Notes under the pieces: model-generated
What the model was told of the DNA's origin: nothing
Databases searched by the model: none
The model's input: the letters and a program-made list of their open reading frames with translations, nothing else
Assembly (NCBI GenBank): GCA_041389565.1
Contig: JAWKRP010000036.1
Coordinates: 1 to 64,000, forward strand
Length of the DNA stretch: 64,000 nt
Reading direction: 5' to 3'
Source: JACKEQ01 sp041389565
GTDB lineage: Bacteria; Myxococcota_A; UBA796; GCA-2862545
Part shown: positions 8,251 to 18,221 of the stretch, in pieces
How the letters are laid out: each line of letters begins with the position of its first letter
Position numbering within the stretch: the first letter of the stretch is position 1
Translations under genes and position numbers: made by a program

Positions 8251-10788
8251 CTACGGAAGACAGCCCGACGAGCTGCACACGAAGCTCACGCCATTGCCGT
8301 AGTCGCGCGTGACCGTGCCGCCCACGCCGAGCTCCTGGACCACGTCGTTCGGTACGTTGTCGTAGGGGGGCGCCACGCCGAAGTCCGACGCCGCCGCCTG
8401 GAGCGTGGCCTCGGAGTACACGCCGCCGCCGAGGTTCGCGACGTTGCGCTCCACGTCGACCAACACGAGGGACGCGGACGAGAAGCCGGTGTCGACGGCC
8501 ACGTGGATCCCGCCTCCGAAGCCGGCCGTGTTGTTGGTCACCGAGGTGAGCCCGACCATCAGATTGGCGTCGGTGCTCGCGATGCCCCCGCCCGACAGCG
8601 TCGCCACGTTCGAGTCGATGACCAGGCCGTCGAGGGTGACCGTACCGCCGTCGACCGAGATCCCGCCGCCGCTGATGGCCGTGTTCTGGGTCACGCGGAG
8701 CGCGCTGATCGCGGTGGGCGTGCCGTCGACGTGCACACCGCCGCCCGCGAGGCTCGCGACGTTCTCCGACACGAGCGTTCCGGTGATGCTGCAGCCCGCC
8801 ACCGACCCGATTGCGGGGGTCACCACGATGCCACCCCCGATGTCCGCGGTGTTCGCGGTCACCGTGCCGTTCGTCACCACCGCCGCCGACAGCGCGAGCC
8901 CGCCGCCGAAGCTCAGCGAGCTGATGGTGCCGGCGGAGTTCTGGTCGATGACCGTGCCGGTCAGGTCGAACACGCCATCCGACAGGCGCACGCCCCCACC
9001 CAGCGTGTCTGCGAAGTTCCCGGACACGAGCACGTCGAGCAGCGACCCGTTGCCGTCGAGCGACACGCCACCGCCGCCCGGCGCAGTGTTCGCGGTGATC
9101 TCCACGTCGTCCACCACGTTCGCAGCGACGCCATGGAGCCCTCCGCTCAGGACGCCCGACGCGTTCTGGTCGATCACCCCGCCGCTGAAGGCCGCGCCGG
9201 CCCCGAGGTATACGCCCCCACCCAGGTCCGCAGCCGCGTTGTGGTCGATGGCGGAGTCGACCACCGTGACCACCGCATCCGCGCCGGTCGCGATTCCGCC
9301 GCCGATCACGGCCGTGTTGTCGTGGATGCGGGAGGTCGAGATCGTCGCCGTCGTGTCGGCATCGAGCCCGAGCCCGCCGGCCGCACCGAGGGTGGAGTTC
9401 CCCGAGATCTCGGAGCCCGTGATGAACGCCGTGCCCGACGCCACCACGCCGCCCGAGCTGCTCGTGGCGGCATTCCCGGTGACCGCGCAGCCCTGCATCA
9501 GCCCCGTGAGCCCGACGCCTCCGCCGATATCGGCCGCGTTGCCGTCGATCGACGAGGTGCCCGTGCACACCAGCTCGCCCAGCGAGGCCACGCCTCCCGC
9601 GAGCGACACCGCCGTATTGCCCGTGACCATGGAGTCTTCGAGCACCAGCGCCGCGTTCGTCACGATGCCACCGCCCGAGTCGGCTGCGATGTTCCCGCTC
9701 ACCTCGGAGCGCTGGAGCGTCGTGAAGCCCGCGCTCGCGATGCCACCACCGCTCACGGCCGCATTCCCCGAGATCCGGGAGGAGACGATGGTGAGCGCCC
9801 CGCTCCCTTCGTTCAGGATGCCGCCTCCGAGCGTCACGCCCGCGGCACCGGAGATCTCGAGCCCCTCGATGGCGAGGCTCGCGTCGGACGTGATGCGCAC
9901 GCCCGGGAGCCCCGACGGCGGCGAGACCGTGGTGGCGTCGCGGCCGTACACCCCCACGAGCTCGAGGCCCACGGCGGTGGTCACGTTCTCGGCGTACACC
10001 CCGTCGCAGATGCGGATCACGTCGCCCGCGACGGCCTGATCGACCGCGCCCTGGATCGTGCCGAACGTGGCGCCCCCGACGATCGTGACGAGGTTCGTCT
10101 CCGAGAAGAAGTCGACGTCGCAGTCGTTCCCGACGCCGTCGCAGATCTCCGGAGCGCCGGGGAACGTGTTCGCATCGGCGTCGTCGCAGTCGACCGAGCT
10201 GTCGAACCCGTCTCCATCGAGGTCGACGGGATCCGTGTCGGTGTCGGTGTCGGCGTCGCTGTCCGTATCGGCGTCGGTGTCCGCGTCCGTGTCGGCGTCG
10301 GTGTCGGCATCCGTGTCGGCGTCGGTGTCCGCATCGCTGTCCGCGTCCGTGTCCGCGTCGGCATCCGTGTCGGCGTCCGAGTCGGCGTCGGTGTCGGCAT
10401 CGGTGTCGCTGTCGGCGTCCGCATCCGTGTCGGCGTCAGCCCCCGTGTCGCCGGTGTCGGCGCCGGTGTCGGCATCCGTGTCCGCGTCGGTGTCGGCGTC
10501 CGTGTCCGCATCCGTGTCGGTGTCCGTATCCGAATCGGTGTCGGTGTCGGTGTCGGTGTCCGTGTCCGTATCGGTGTCCGTGTCGGTGTCGGTGTCGGTG
10601 TCCGCATCGGAGTCCGTGTCCGCGTCGGAGTCCGTGTCGGCGTCCGCGTCCGTGTCGGTGTCGGCGTCGGCATCGGTGTCCGCATCGGAGTCCGTGTCGA
10701 TGGGGATCTCGGTGTCGGTGTCGGTGCCGTCCTTCTTGCAGGCGACGAGGAGGAGGGCGAGGACGAGGGTGCGGGGGCGCAGGATCAT
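8251..10788 (-). CDS. Beta-helix lipoprotein with MopE-like motif and very long Asp-rich linker
   Basis: 845 residues. The start is ATG with GGAG six bases upstream. The lipoprotein signal ends in LLVAC (Cys17). Some 160 residues of alternating Asp with Thr, Ser, Ala or Gly follow, then 'DLDGDGFDSSVDCDD' and 'CDGVGNDCD', typical of the MopE-like metal-binding motif seen in many delta-lineage secreted proteins. The remaining roughly 600 residues are a right-handed beta-helix built of recurring 'SGGGI', 'SGNxA' and 'xNTA' rungs, as in polymorphic outer-membrane-protein-like repeats. It ends with a short Cys pair region. A surface-exposed adhesin-like or carbohydrate-active role is plausible. 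No catalytic residues were identified. Confidence 0.88.
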   Translation of the reverse strand: MILRPRTLVLALLLVACKKDGTDTDTEIPIDTDSDADTDADADTDTDADADTDSDADTDSDADTDTDTDTDTDTDTDTDTDTDTDSDTDTDTDADTDADTDADTDADTGADTGDTGADADTDADADSDTDADTDADSDADTDADADTDADSDADTDADTDADTDADTDADTDADTDSDADTDTDTDPVDLDGDGFDSSVDCDDADANTFPGAPEICDGVGNDCDVDFFSETNLVTIVGGATFGTIQGAVDQAVAGDVIRICDGVYAENVTTAVGLELVGVYGRDATTVSPPSGLPGVRITSDASLAIEGLEISGAAGVTLGGGILNEGSGALTIVSSRISGNAAVSGGGIASAGFTTLQRSEVSGNIAADSGGGIVTNAALVLEDSMVTGNTAVSLAGGVASLGELVCTGTSSIDGNAADIGGGVGLTGLMQGCAVTGNAATSSSGGVVASGTAFITGSEISGNSTLGAAGGLGLDADTTATISTSRIHDNTAVIGGGIATGADAVVTVVDSAIDHNAAADLGGGVYLGAGAAFSGGVIDQNASGVLSGGLHGVAANVVDDVEITANTAPGGGGVSLDGNGSLLDVLVSGNFADTLGGGVRLSDGVFDLTGTVIDQNSAGTISSLSFGGGLALSAAVVTNGTVTANTADIGGGIVVTPAIGSVAGCSITGTLVSENVASLAGGGVHVDGTPTAISALRVTQNTAISGGGISVDGGTVTLDGLVIDSNVATLSGGGIASTDANLMVGLTSVTNNTAGFGGGIHVAVDTGFSSASLVLVDVERNVANLGGGVYSEATLQAAASDFGVAPPYDNVPNDVVQELGVGGTVTRDYGNGVSFVCSSSGCLP
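10232..10700 (-). repeat. Long Asp-rich linker coding repeat
   Basis: Nearly 470 bases of degenerate hexanucleotide repeat (GACACC, GACGCC, GATGCG, GACTCC variants) encoding (D-T/A/S)n in the minus-strand beta-helix lipoprotein. It is the longest such tract in the window. Because the unit is six bases, slippage would change linker length without shifting frame. The other frames are also open and give artificial Ser-Val-Ser-Ala and Thr-Pro repeats. Confidence 0.85.
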
Positions 10789-10901
10789 GAGGAGCTCCGG
10801 GCTACGGGCGTTGGACCCGCCAGGTGACGGGACCGGAAACACTCCCGCGTTGTAGACCCCAATCCGTCCGCACATCAACGTCTTTGTGCGAAGAAGGCTC
10901 G

Positions 10902-12116
10902 CTACCGCAGACGACCCATCCACAGGGCCAGCAGCGCCCCCACGACCGCCGCACCGGCCGACGGCACCAGCACGCGACGGAGCGCCTCGAACGACCAGTC
11001 CTCCCCCACTCCCCATGCCAGCACCACCAGCACGGCCGCGAACAGCAGCCTCCCCGCGAGGCTCTGCAGCGACAGCCACGTGGCGCGGATCGACGACGGG
11101 AGGCGCGGGTGCACCTCGGCGTCGGTCAAGGGACCCAGGAGGCCGCTCGGGACGCTGCGGAACGCGAGCACCGGAGCGATCCACGCGTACGGACCGACCG
11201 CCATCGCCCCCATCACGGCCGCCAGACCGCCCATCGCGAGCGCGCTGCCGCGGGTGTAGCCGAGCCCGGTCTCCTCGGGGTCGAGCCACTGTGCGAGGGG
11301 CGCAGCCATCCGGCTCGCGAAGGCCGCCAGCCCGAACGCCACCGCGACGAACGCGCCCGACGCGACGGCCGCGCGCGATTCGCCGAGGCCCGCCTCCAGC
11401 CACGGCTGCTGCAGCTCGTACGGGATGTGCAGGAACGTCACCACGAGCACCGCCAGCACGAGGATCTTCCGCAGCACCGGGTCTGCCGAGGCCTGCCGCA
11501 CCACCCCGAGCTGCTCGCGCGGCGTGAGCTCCGCGCCCGTCGCCGGAGGCTCGGTGAACGCGAGTGCCGTTCCGGCCGCCACCAGGCCCCCCAGCACGCT
11601 GGCGACGTACGGCAACCGCAGGTCGACCCAGCCCAGCGCGCCCCCCGCCAGCGAGGCCACCGCGAACGTGCCGAACCCCCATGCCGCCGCGCGCCCGTGG
11701 CGTGCGCGCATCTCGAGCGGACGCCCGAGCGCGTCGAGCGATTCGTACAGCAGCGAGCTGTCCGTCCCCGACGCGAAGGCGCGCCCGGCCGCCAGCAGCA
11801 CCTGGCCCACGGCGAAGCCCGCGAAGCCCGACGACATCCCGATCACCGCGGCTCCGCCGGCCCATCCGAGCCCCGACATCACGAGCGTCGCGCGCCGACC
11901 GAGCCGATCGGACATCCAGCCCGACGGCACCTCGAGCACCACGACCGACGTGTAGTAGACGGACTCCAGCAGCAGCACGCCCGACGCCGACAGCGACCCG
12001 CTGAACCACAGCACGAACACGGGAAGCCAGAACAGCGCATTCTGGGCCGCGAAGTACAGGTCCACGAGCACCAGATTCCGCTCGAGCCCCCGCTGCGTGC
12101 CGGCGTCGAGCGTCAT
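10902..12116 (-). CDS. MFS-type transporter
   Basis: 404 residues with 10-12 predicted membrane helices. It has the major-facilitator cytoplasmic loop signature between helices 2 and 3, here 'GWMSDRLGRRATL', typical of drug or metabolite exporters of this superfamily. Substrate cannot be read from the sequence. It is transcribed away from the TonB operon, with a 218-base shared upstream region. A 113-base stretch without a gene separates its stop from the start of the beta-helix lipoprotein gene. Confidence 0.88.
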   Translation of the reverse strand: MTLDAGTQRGLERNLVLVDLYFAAQNALFWLPVFVLWFSGSLSASGVLLLESVYYTSVVVLEVPSGWMSDRLGRRATLVMSGLGWAGGAAVIGMSSGFAGFAVGQVLLAAGRAFASGTDSSLLYESLDALGRPLEMRARHGRAAAWGFGTFAVASLAGGALGWVDLRLPYVASVLGGLVAAGTALAFTEPPATGAELTPREQLGVVRQASADPVLRKILVLAVLVVTFLHIPYELQQPWLEAGLGESRAAVASGAFVAVAFGLAAFASRMAAPLAQWLDPEETGLGYTRGSALAMGGLAAVMGAMAVGPYAWIAPVLAFRSVPSGLLGPLTDAEVHPRLPSSIRATWLSLQSLAGRLLFAAVLVVLAWGVGEDWSFEALRRVLVPSAGAAVVGALLALWMGRLR

Positions 12117-12270
12117 CCGTCACGCTTCCGTTGCATCCGGAACCTGCGTGTGGAATCCGACACCTTCGTCGACGATTCGCCACCCGGAAGACACGCCGCC
12201 GACATCAGAATTCTCGTTCTAACGCTTGGAAGCTCGCGAATGCCTGAGTGTCGCATGTTGCTTCCTGTTC

Positions 12271-12283
12271 ACGTGCAGCACGT
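12271..12283. promoter_or_regulatory. Perfect 13-bp palindrome upstream of the TonB operon
   Basis: ACGTGC-A-GCACGT lies 52 bases before the first ATG of the TonB operon and about 155 bases before the divergent transporter start. Position and symmetry suggest an operator for a dimeric regulator; the regulator is unknown. The rest of the 218-base intergenic region shows no recognisable Fur or Pho box by eye. Confidence 0.4.
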
Positions 12284-12334
12284 CAGCCCGTTGCATCGCG
12301 ATCCTTAGCTGAAGCGCGAATGGAGGAGACTGCA

Positions 12335-13657
<1,323 letters not shown>

Positions 13658-13658
13658 A

Positions 13659-14384
13659 ATGACCCTGCTCCTGGCCTTCCTCCTGGCCGTCCCCGCCCAC
13701 GCGGAGGACGACCGCGGTGCCCGCCTCGCCGCCCTGCGCGCCGAGGTGGAGACCCTGCGTGCCACCGTGGCCCGCGAGCGGGCTGATCTCGACGGCCGCG
13801 CGTCCGATCTGGACGTGCGGCGGCGGGAGATCGAGCTCGAGGTGGACCGGGAGCGCCTGGCGCTCGAGCGCCTGCAGCTCACGGTGAAGGATGCACGGGA
13901 GGAGGCCGGGAACGCGGAGGGACGCTTCGACGACCTCGGTCCCGTCGTGCTCGACGGCATCGAGCGCCTGAAGACCCGCGTGAAGGCGGGACTGCCGTTC
14001 CGTCAGACCGAGCGCCTCGCCGCGCTCGACGAGCTCGAGGCCGCGACGCGGTCCGGCTCGATCCCCCCGGACAAGGCCGCTTCCCGGCTGTGGCAGATCG
14101 TCGAGGACGAGCTGGCGCTGGGTCGGGAGAACGCCGTGGACCGGCAGGTCGTGACCGTCGCCGGTGAGGAACGCCTCGCCGACGTGGCCCGGCTCGGCAT
14201 GGTCGCGATGTACTGGCGCACCGACGACGGGTCGGTGGGCTGGGCCGAGCGCGACGGCACCTTCACGGCTGCCACCACCCGCACCGAGCGCGCCGAGCTG
14301 GACGCGCTCTTCACCGCCCTCGAGCAGCGCATCCGCACCGGCTGGTTCGCGCTGCCCGGCGGGCTCCCGGAGACCCCCAAGTGA
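13659..14384 (+). CDS. DUF3450-family periplasmic protein of TonB system
   Basis: 241 residues. Signal peptide (cleavage near AHA-ED, about residue 17), then a long coiled coil (about 25-95) and a C-terminal domain containing 'GLPFRQTERLAALDEL' and 'ADVARLGMVAMYWRTDDGSVGW'. This is the signature arrangement of DUF3450 proteins, which sit in TonB2/TtpC-type operons of Vibrio and relatives. It begins just after the beta-helix lipoprotein and its stop overlaps the GTG of the TolQ-like gene by four bases. It probably works in the periplasm with the TtpC-like protein to connect the motor to the receptor. The precise function of this family is not settled. Confidence 0.85.
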   Translation: MTLLLAFLLAVPAHAEDDRGARLAALRAEVETLRATVARERADLDGRASDLDVRRREIELEVDRERLALERLQLTVKDAREEAGNAEGRFDDLGPVVLDGIERLKTRVKAGLPFRQTERLAALDELEAATRSGSIPPDKAASRLWQIVEDELALGRENAVDRQVVTVAGEERLADVARLGMVAMYWRTDDGSVGWAERDGTFTAATTRTERAELDALFTALEQRIRTGWFALPGGLPETPK

Positions 14385-15634
14385 TCGCTCTCCTCGCCCT
14401 CGCGTTCGCGGATCCCGGTCCGCTCGACGCCGCGTACCAGCGCGAGTACGCCTACCTGCAGGCCGAGATCGAGGCGCTGAACACGCAGCGCCGGGGTCTC
14501 GCCGACGAACAGGCCCGCCGCATCTCCGAAGGCGAGCGGGCGCTCTCCGCCGCGCAGGCCGAGGTCCTCGACCTCACCGCCCGCCGAACGGCCCTCGAGG
14601 ACGCCCTCTCCGAGCTCGAGCGCGGCGTCGAGACCTCCCGCGAAGGCGTCGATCGCGTGGAGTCGACCCTCGTGCGCGCCACGAGCTCCCTGCCCGATCT
14701 CGTGCTGCCCGAGGGCAGCGACCCCGAGACGCAGGCGCGGGCCCTCCAGCTCGCGGTCGTCGCAGCCGATCAGGCCCTCGTGGCCGGCCAGACCGCCACC
14801 GTCACGCCCGGCACCTGGTTCCGGCTCGACGGCACCCGGGCCGACGGCGACATCCTCCGGTACGGGAACATCGCGGCGTTCGCCATCGGCGACGGTGCGC
14901 TCGCGCCCGCCGGGGAAGGCCGGCTCGTGCGGGTGGAGGGCGAAGGCACCTACCTGTTCGAGGGCGAGGCCAAGCGCGCGACCCCCGAAGCCGAGAAGAC
15001 CTGGGCCGACCAGCTCCGCGCAGGCGGGCTCGTGGGCGCCGTCATCCTGATGCTCGGCGCGGTCGGTGTGCTGCTCTCGCTCGCCCGGATGCTCTCGCTC
15101 GCGCTCGCCGCTCGCGGACGCCGCGAGGTCCGCCTGCTGCTCGAGGGCCTGTCGACGCAGGGTCCGGATGCCGTGTTCGAGCGCGCCCGACGCACGCGCG
15201 GAGCGGCCGCACGCATCGTCGAAGCCATGCTGGACGGCACCGTCGACCCCGCGGGCTTCGAAGACCGCGCCAGCGAGGCCATCCTGCGCCAGACCCCGCG
15301 CATCGAGCGCTTCGGCGCGGCCATCCTGGTCATCGCCGCCGTGTCGCCCCTGCTCGGGCTGCTCGGCACCGTCACCGGGATGATCGGCACGTTCGAGGTG
15401 CTCACGACCTTCGGCACGGGCGACCCCCGCATGCTGTCGGGCGGGATCTCCGAAGCGCTCGTCACCACGCAGCTCGGGCTCATCGTGGCCATCCCCATGC
15501 TGCTCGTGGGCAACCTGCTCGACCGCGCCGCCGAGAACCTGCTCGGCACGCTCGAGTCCACCGCGCTCGGCGTCATCAACCGGTGGTCCGACACGTCGGA
15601 TCCGGGCGATCAGCACCGGATGGCGGCCAAGTGA
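14381..15634 (+). CDS. TtpC-like MotA/TolQ/ExbB protein with periplasmic coiled coil
   Basis: 417 residues from GTG, overlapping the previous stop by four bases. Very short signal peptide (MIALLALAFA), then a periplasmic coiled coil (about 15-100) and a small beta-rich region to about 210. A typical MotA/TolQ/ExbB proton-channel domain follows with three membrane helices, including 'SPLLGLLGTVTGMIGTF' and 'GISEALVTTQLGLIVAIP'. This two-part architecture matches TtpC of Vibrio-type TonB2 systems. It is distinct from the short ExbB encoded next, and both are expected to take part in energy transfer. Confidence 0.88.
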   Translation: MIALLALAFADPGPLDAAYQREYAYLQAEIEALNTQRRGLADEQARRISEGERALSAAQAEVLDLTARRTALEDALSELERGVETSREGVDRVESTLVRATSSLPDLVLPEGSDPETQARALQLAVVAADQALVAGQTATVTPGTWFRLDGTRADGDILRYGNIAAFAIGDGALAPAGEGRLVRVEGEGTYLFEGEAKRATPEAEKTWADQLRAGGLVGAVILMLGAVGVLLSLARMLSLALAARGRREVRLLLEGLSTQGPDAVFERARRTRGAAARIVEAMLDGTVDPAGFEDRASEAILRQTPRIERFGAAILVIAAVSPLLGLLGTVTGMIGTFEVLTTFGTGDPRMLSGGISEALVTTQLGLIVAIPMLLVGNLLDRAAENLLGTLESTALGVINRWSDTSDPGDQHRMAAK

Positions 15635-16125
15635 ACGCGGTCGTCGAAGCCGTGCTGGACCTGTACCGGTCGGGCGGGTTCGTCATGCCGTGGCTGGTGC
15701 TCGCCAACGCGGCGCTCTGGTACGCCCTCGGGGAGCGCGCCTGGCTGCTCCGCGGGCGCGTCACGGCGGGCGCCCGGCGCACCATCACGGGTCTGGGCAC
15801 GGCGGAGGCGCGGCGCGAGGCCCTCGACCCCACGTACGCCCTGCTCCGCCGGAACGTCGTGCTCATCGGCACGCTCACGGCCCTCGCCCCGCTGGCCGGA
15901 CTGCTCGGCACGGTGACGGGGATGATCGAGACCTTCGACAGCCTCGCCACCATGAGCCTGTTCCGCGGATCCGGCGGCGTGGCCGGCGGGATCTCCGAGG
16001 CCCTCGTGTCCACCCAGATGGGGCTCGCCGTCGCGATCCCCGGGCTGCTGGCGGGTCGCCTGCTCGACCGCCGCGCCGAGCGCATCCGTGAAGAGCTCGA
16101 CGGGCTCGTGGAGGTGGCGTCGTGA
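15631..16125 (+). CDS. exbB: ExbB/TolQ-type proton channel subunit
   Basis: 164 residues from GTG, overlapping the preceding TGA by four bases. Three membrane segments. The core 'PLAGLLGTVTGMIETF' and 'GGISEALVSTQMGLAVAIPG' is the proton-channel signature of ExbB/TolQ/MotA proteins. It sits between the TtpC-like gene and exbD in a tightly overlapping operon. It would form the inner-membrane motor with ExbD and supply energy to TonB. Confidence 0.9.
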   Translation: MNAVVEAVLDLYRSGGFVMPWLVLANAALWYALGERAWLLRGRVTAGARRTITGLGTAEARREALDPTYALLRRNVVLIGTLTALAPLAGLLGTVTGMIETFDSLATMSLFRGSGGVAGGISEALVSTQMGLAVAIPGLLAGRLLDRRAERIREELDGLVEVAS

Positions 16126-16526
16126 AGCTCCGTCGCAAGAAGCACGAGCGGAAGGACCTCGACATCAGCCCGCTCATCGACGTGGTGTTCATCCTGCTGA
16201 TCTTCTTCATGGTCAGCACCACGTTCGTGAAGGACACCCAGCTCGACCTCGAGCGGCCCAGCGCGGCGAGCGGGAAGAAGGCCAGCACGGCCGCCCTGCG
16301 CGTGGTGCTCGACCAGCGTGGCGAGATCTTCGTCGACGACACGCCCGTGAAGCCGTGGATGGTCCAGACCCGCGTTCGCCAGCACCTCCGCGAGTCCTCC
16401 GAGGGCGCGGTGCTCGTGGTGGCCGACCGCCGGGTGGTCGCCGAGAAGCTCATCGAGGTCGTGGACCAGTGCCGGCTCGCTGGAGCCGCGGACGTGGGTG
16501 TCGTCACGGATCAGGAGGCCGGGTGA
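16122..16526 (+). CDS. exbD: ExbD/TolR biopolymer transport protein
   Basis: 134 residues from GTG (4-bp overlap with exbB). Short basic N-terminus, then 'DISPLIDVVFILLIFFMV', the single membrane helix with the conserved Asp of ExbD/TolR that is needed for proton coupling. A periplasmic domain with the typical 'RRVVAEKLIEVVDQCRLAGAADVGVVT' ending follows. It is the partner of the ExbB-type subunit. Length is usual for the family. Confidence 0.92.
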   Translation: MKLRRKKHERKDLDISPLIDVVFILLIFFMVSTTFVKDTQLDLERPSAASGKKASTAALRVVLDQRGEIFVDDTPVKPWMVQTRVRQHLRESSEGAVLVVADRRVVAEKLIEVVDQCRLAGAADVGVVTDQEAG

Positions 16527-17146
16527 TCGCCAGGCTCGTCGGGCTCGGAACATCGGTGCTCGGGACGGTGGGGGTGTTCGCGCTGCTCATCGCGATGAAC
16601 GGCGTCGATCGAAGCCCCCCGAAGCCCCCGGCCGCGAAGGTCACCGAGATCTCCGTGGCCCCCTCGCCGCGCCCGCAGAACAAGCCCCGCCCGAAGCCCA
16701 AGCCCCGGAAGGCCCAGCCCCGCAAGGCCGCTCCCCCGCTACCCACGCTGGCGGCCGGTGTGGGCGGGCTCGATCTCGGGCTGATCGGCGGCAGCGGGTT
16801 CGACCTCGGCGACAGCGCGAGCGCGCTGCTGGGCGACGCGGCGCCCGACGTGCTCACCGCGGACGCCGTCGACACCCTGCCCGTCCCGACGCGTCAGGTC
16901 GGCGCCACCTACCCGGATCGCGCCCGTCAGCGCGGGATCACCGGGGAGGTCGTGCTGCTGCTCGACATCGACGCCCGCGGACGGCTGACCGACGTGCGCG
17001 TGGAGTCGGCGCGTCCTCCCGGAGTCTTCGAGGACGCCGCCACCCAGACCGTGCGCCAGTGGCAGTTCGCGCCCGCCACGTACCAGGGCCGCGCCGTCGC
17101 CGTGAGCGGCGTGCCCCTCCCCATCACGTTCGATCTGGAGCGCTGA
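16523..17146 (+). CDS. tonB: TonB energy transducer
   Basis: 207 residues from GTG, overlapping exbD by four bases. One N-terminal membrane helix (about 4-25), then a Pro/Lys-rich periplasm-spanning stretch (PRPKPKPRKAQPRK), a Gly-rich segment, and a C-terminal TonB domain with 'YPDRARQRGITGEVVLLLDIDARGRL' and 'AATQTVRQWQFAPATYQG'. The length is normal for a TonB2-type protein. It would contact the TonB box of the receptor encoded at the end of the operon. Confidence 0.92.
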   Translation: MIARLVGLGTSVLGTVGVFALLIAMNGVDRSPPKPPAAKVTEISVAPSPRPQNKPRPKPKPRKAQPRKAAPPLPTLAAGVGGLDLGLIGGSGFDLGDSASALLGDAAPDVLTADAVDTLPVPTRQVGATYPDRARQRGITGEVVLLLDIDARGRLTDVRVESARPPGVFEDAATQTVRQWQFAPATYQGRAVAVSGVPLPITFDLER

Positions 17147-17147
17147 C

Positions 17148-18221
17148 ATGTGGCTGCTCTTCGCCCTCGCGCTCGCTGGCGAGCCCGATCGGGTGGACAT
17201 CGCTGCACGCCTCGTCGCGGACGGGCACCACGACCGTGCCGCCCTCGTGCTCGCCGAGATCGACACCCCGAAGAAGTCGGAGCTCGGGCGGTACCACACG
17301 CTCCGCGGGCTGGTCGCGTTCGAGCTCGGCGACCCTGCATCCGCTGCCGAAGCCCTCGAGCTCGCGGTGACGTTCGAGCCCGAGCCCGTGACCTGGGTGA
17401 CCCTGGCCGCTGCCCGGGATCAGCTGGGTCAGCCAGACGCGGCGCTCGACGCCCTGGACCGCGGAGGGCCCGCGCTCGACGGGCTCCCGACGGCATGGCA
17501 CCTGCGCGCGCGCGCCCTGGCGGCCCTCGACCGACCCGACGAAGCGTACGACGCGGCCCTGGAAGGCTCGACGCGCTTCCCCGACCATGCGGGCCTCGTC
17601 GCCGAGCGCTTCACCCAGCTCACGGCGCTCGGCCTGACCCACGAGGTCTCCCTGGACGCTGCAGACGCCTTCCTGGACGCGGGCGTATCCGAGGATGCCT
17701 GGCTCCACCTCGTGCGCGGCCTGATCGACGCCGGAGCCCCGTACGACGCGCAGATCGTCGGGGAGACCGCCCGGCTCGTGTTCCCCGACAGCGCGCGTCC
17801 GCGCGTGGCTCTCGCGACGGCGTGCATGGCGACGGAGTCCTGGCGCTGCGCCGGTACCCTGCTGGCCGAGGCCGCCGCGTTCGACCCCGCGTACGCGGTG
17901 CAGGCCGCCGAGTGCTTCCGACGGTCGGGGGACCCGAACCGGGCGCTGTACCTGAACGGGCTCGTGGTCGACCCCGTGGAGAAGGCGCGCCAGCGGCTCG
18001 GATTGCTGCTCGAGCTGCGGGCGTTCGCGGAGGCCTCGGCGCTCGACGCCCGCCTCCAGCGGCTCGGACTGCTCGACGAGGACGCCGTGGCCTACGCGCT
18101 CGCGTACGCCCACGCAGCGGTCGGGAACCGGGAGCGGGCGGAGACCCTGGTCACCCGGCTCACCGACCCCGCGATGGTCCGCCAGGGCACCACCCTGCTC
18201 GAGAGCCTGGAGGATCGATGA
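17148..18221 (+). CDS. Periplasmic TPR protein of TonB operon
   Basis: 357 residues; GGAG seven bases upstream of ATG. Very short signal peptide (MWLLFALALA, then GEP). The rest is helical with several TPR-like repeats (Ala-rich pairs such as 'ALELAVTFEPEP', 'AWHLRARALAALDRPDEAY'). TPR proteins regularly accompany DUF3450/TonB2-type operons, where they are thought to assist the system at the envelope; the exact role is not known to me. Its TGA overlaps the receptor ATG by four bases. Confidence 0.82.
   Translation: MWLLFALALAGEPDRVDIAARLVADGHHDRAALVLAEIDTPKKSELGRYHTLRGLVAFELGDPASAAEALELAVTFEPEPVTWVTLAAARDQLGQPDAALDALDRGGPALDGLPTAWHLRARALAALDRPDEAYDAALEGSTRFPDHAGLVAERFTQLTALGLTHEVSLDAADAFLDAGVSEDAWLHLVRGLIDAGAPYDAQIVGETARLVFPDSARPRVALATACMATESWRCAGTLLAEAAAFDPAYAVQAAECFRRSGDPNRALYLNGLVVDPVEKARQRLGLLLELRAFAEASALDARLQRLGLLDEDAVAYALAYAHAAVGNRERAETLVTRLTDPAMVRQGTTLLESLEDR

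Noticed and set aside
10058..10855. Plus-strand frame encoding a Ser-Val-Ser-Ala repeat protein opposite the beta-helix lipoprotein
   Set aside because: It is the antisense frame of the (D-T/A/S) linker. The minus-strand frame has a lipobox, a good ribosome-binding site and real domains.
10789..12183. N-terminal extension of the beta-helix lipoprotein frame, giving 1310 residues
   Set aside because: It overlaps the transporter gene in another frame and lacks protein-like sequence. The lipoprotein signal at 10788 with its ribosome-binding site is a far better start.
12117..12334. A Fur box or Pho box upstream of the TonB operon
   Set aside because: No convincing match by eye in the 218-base region, so no iron or phosphate control is claimed.
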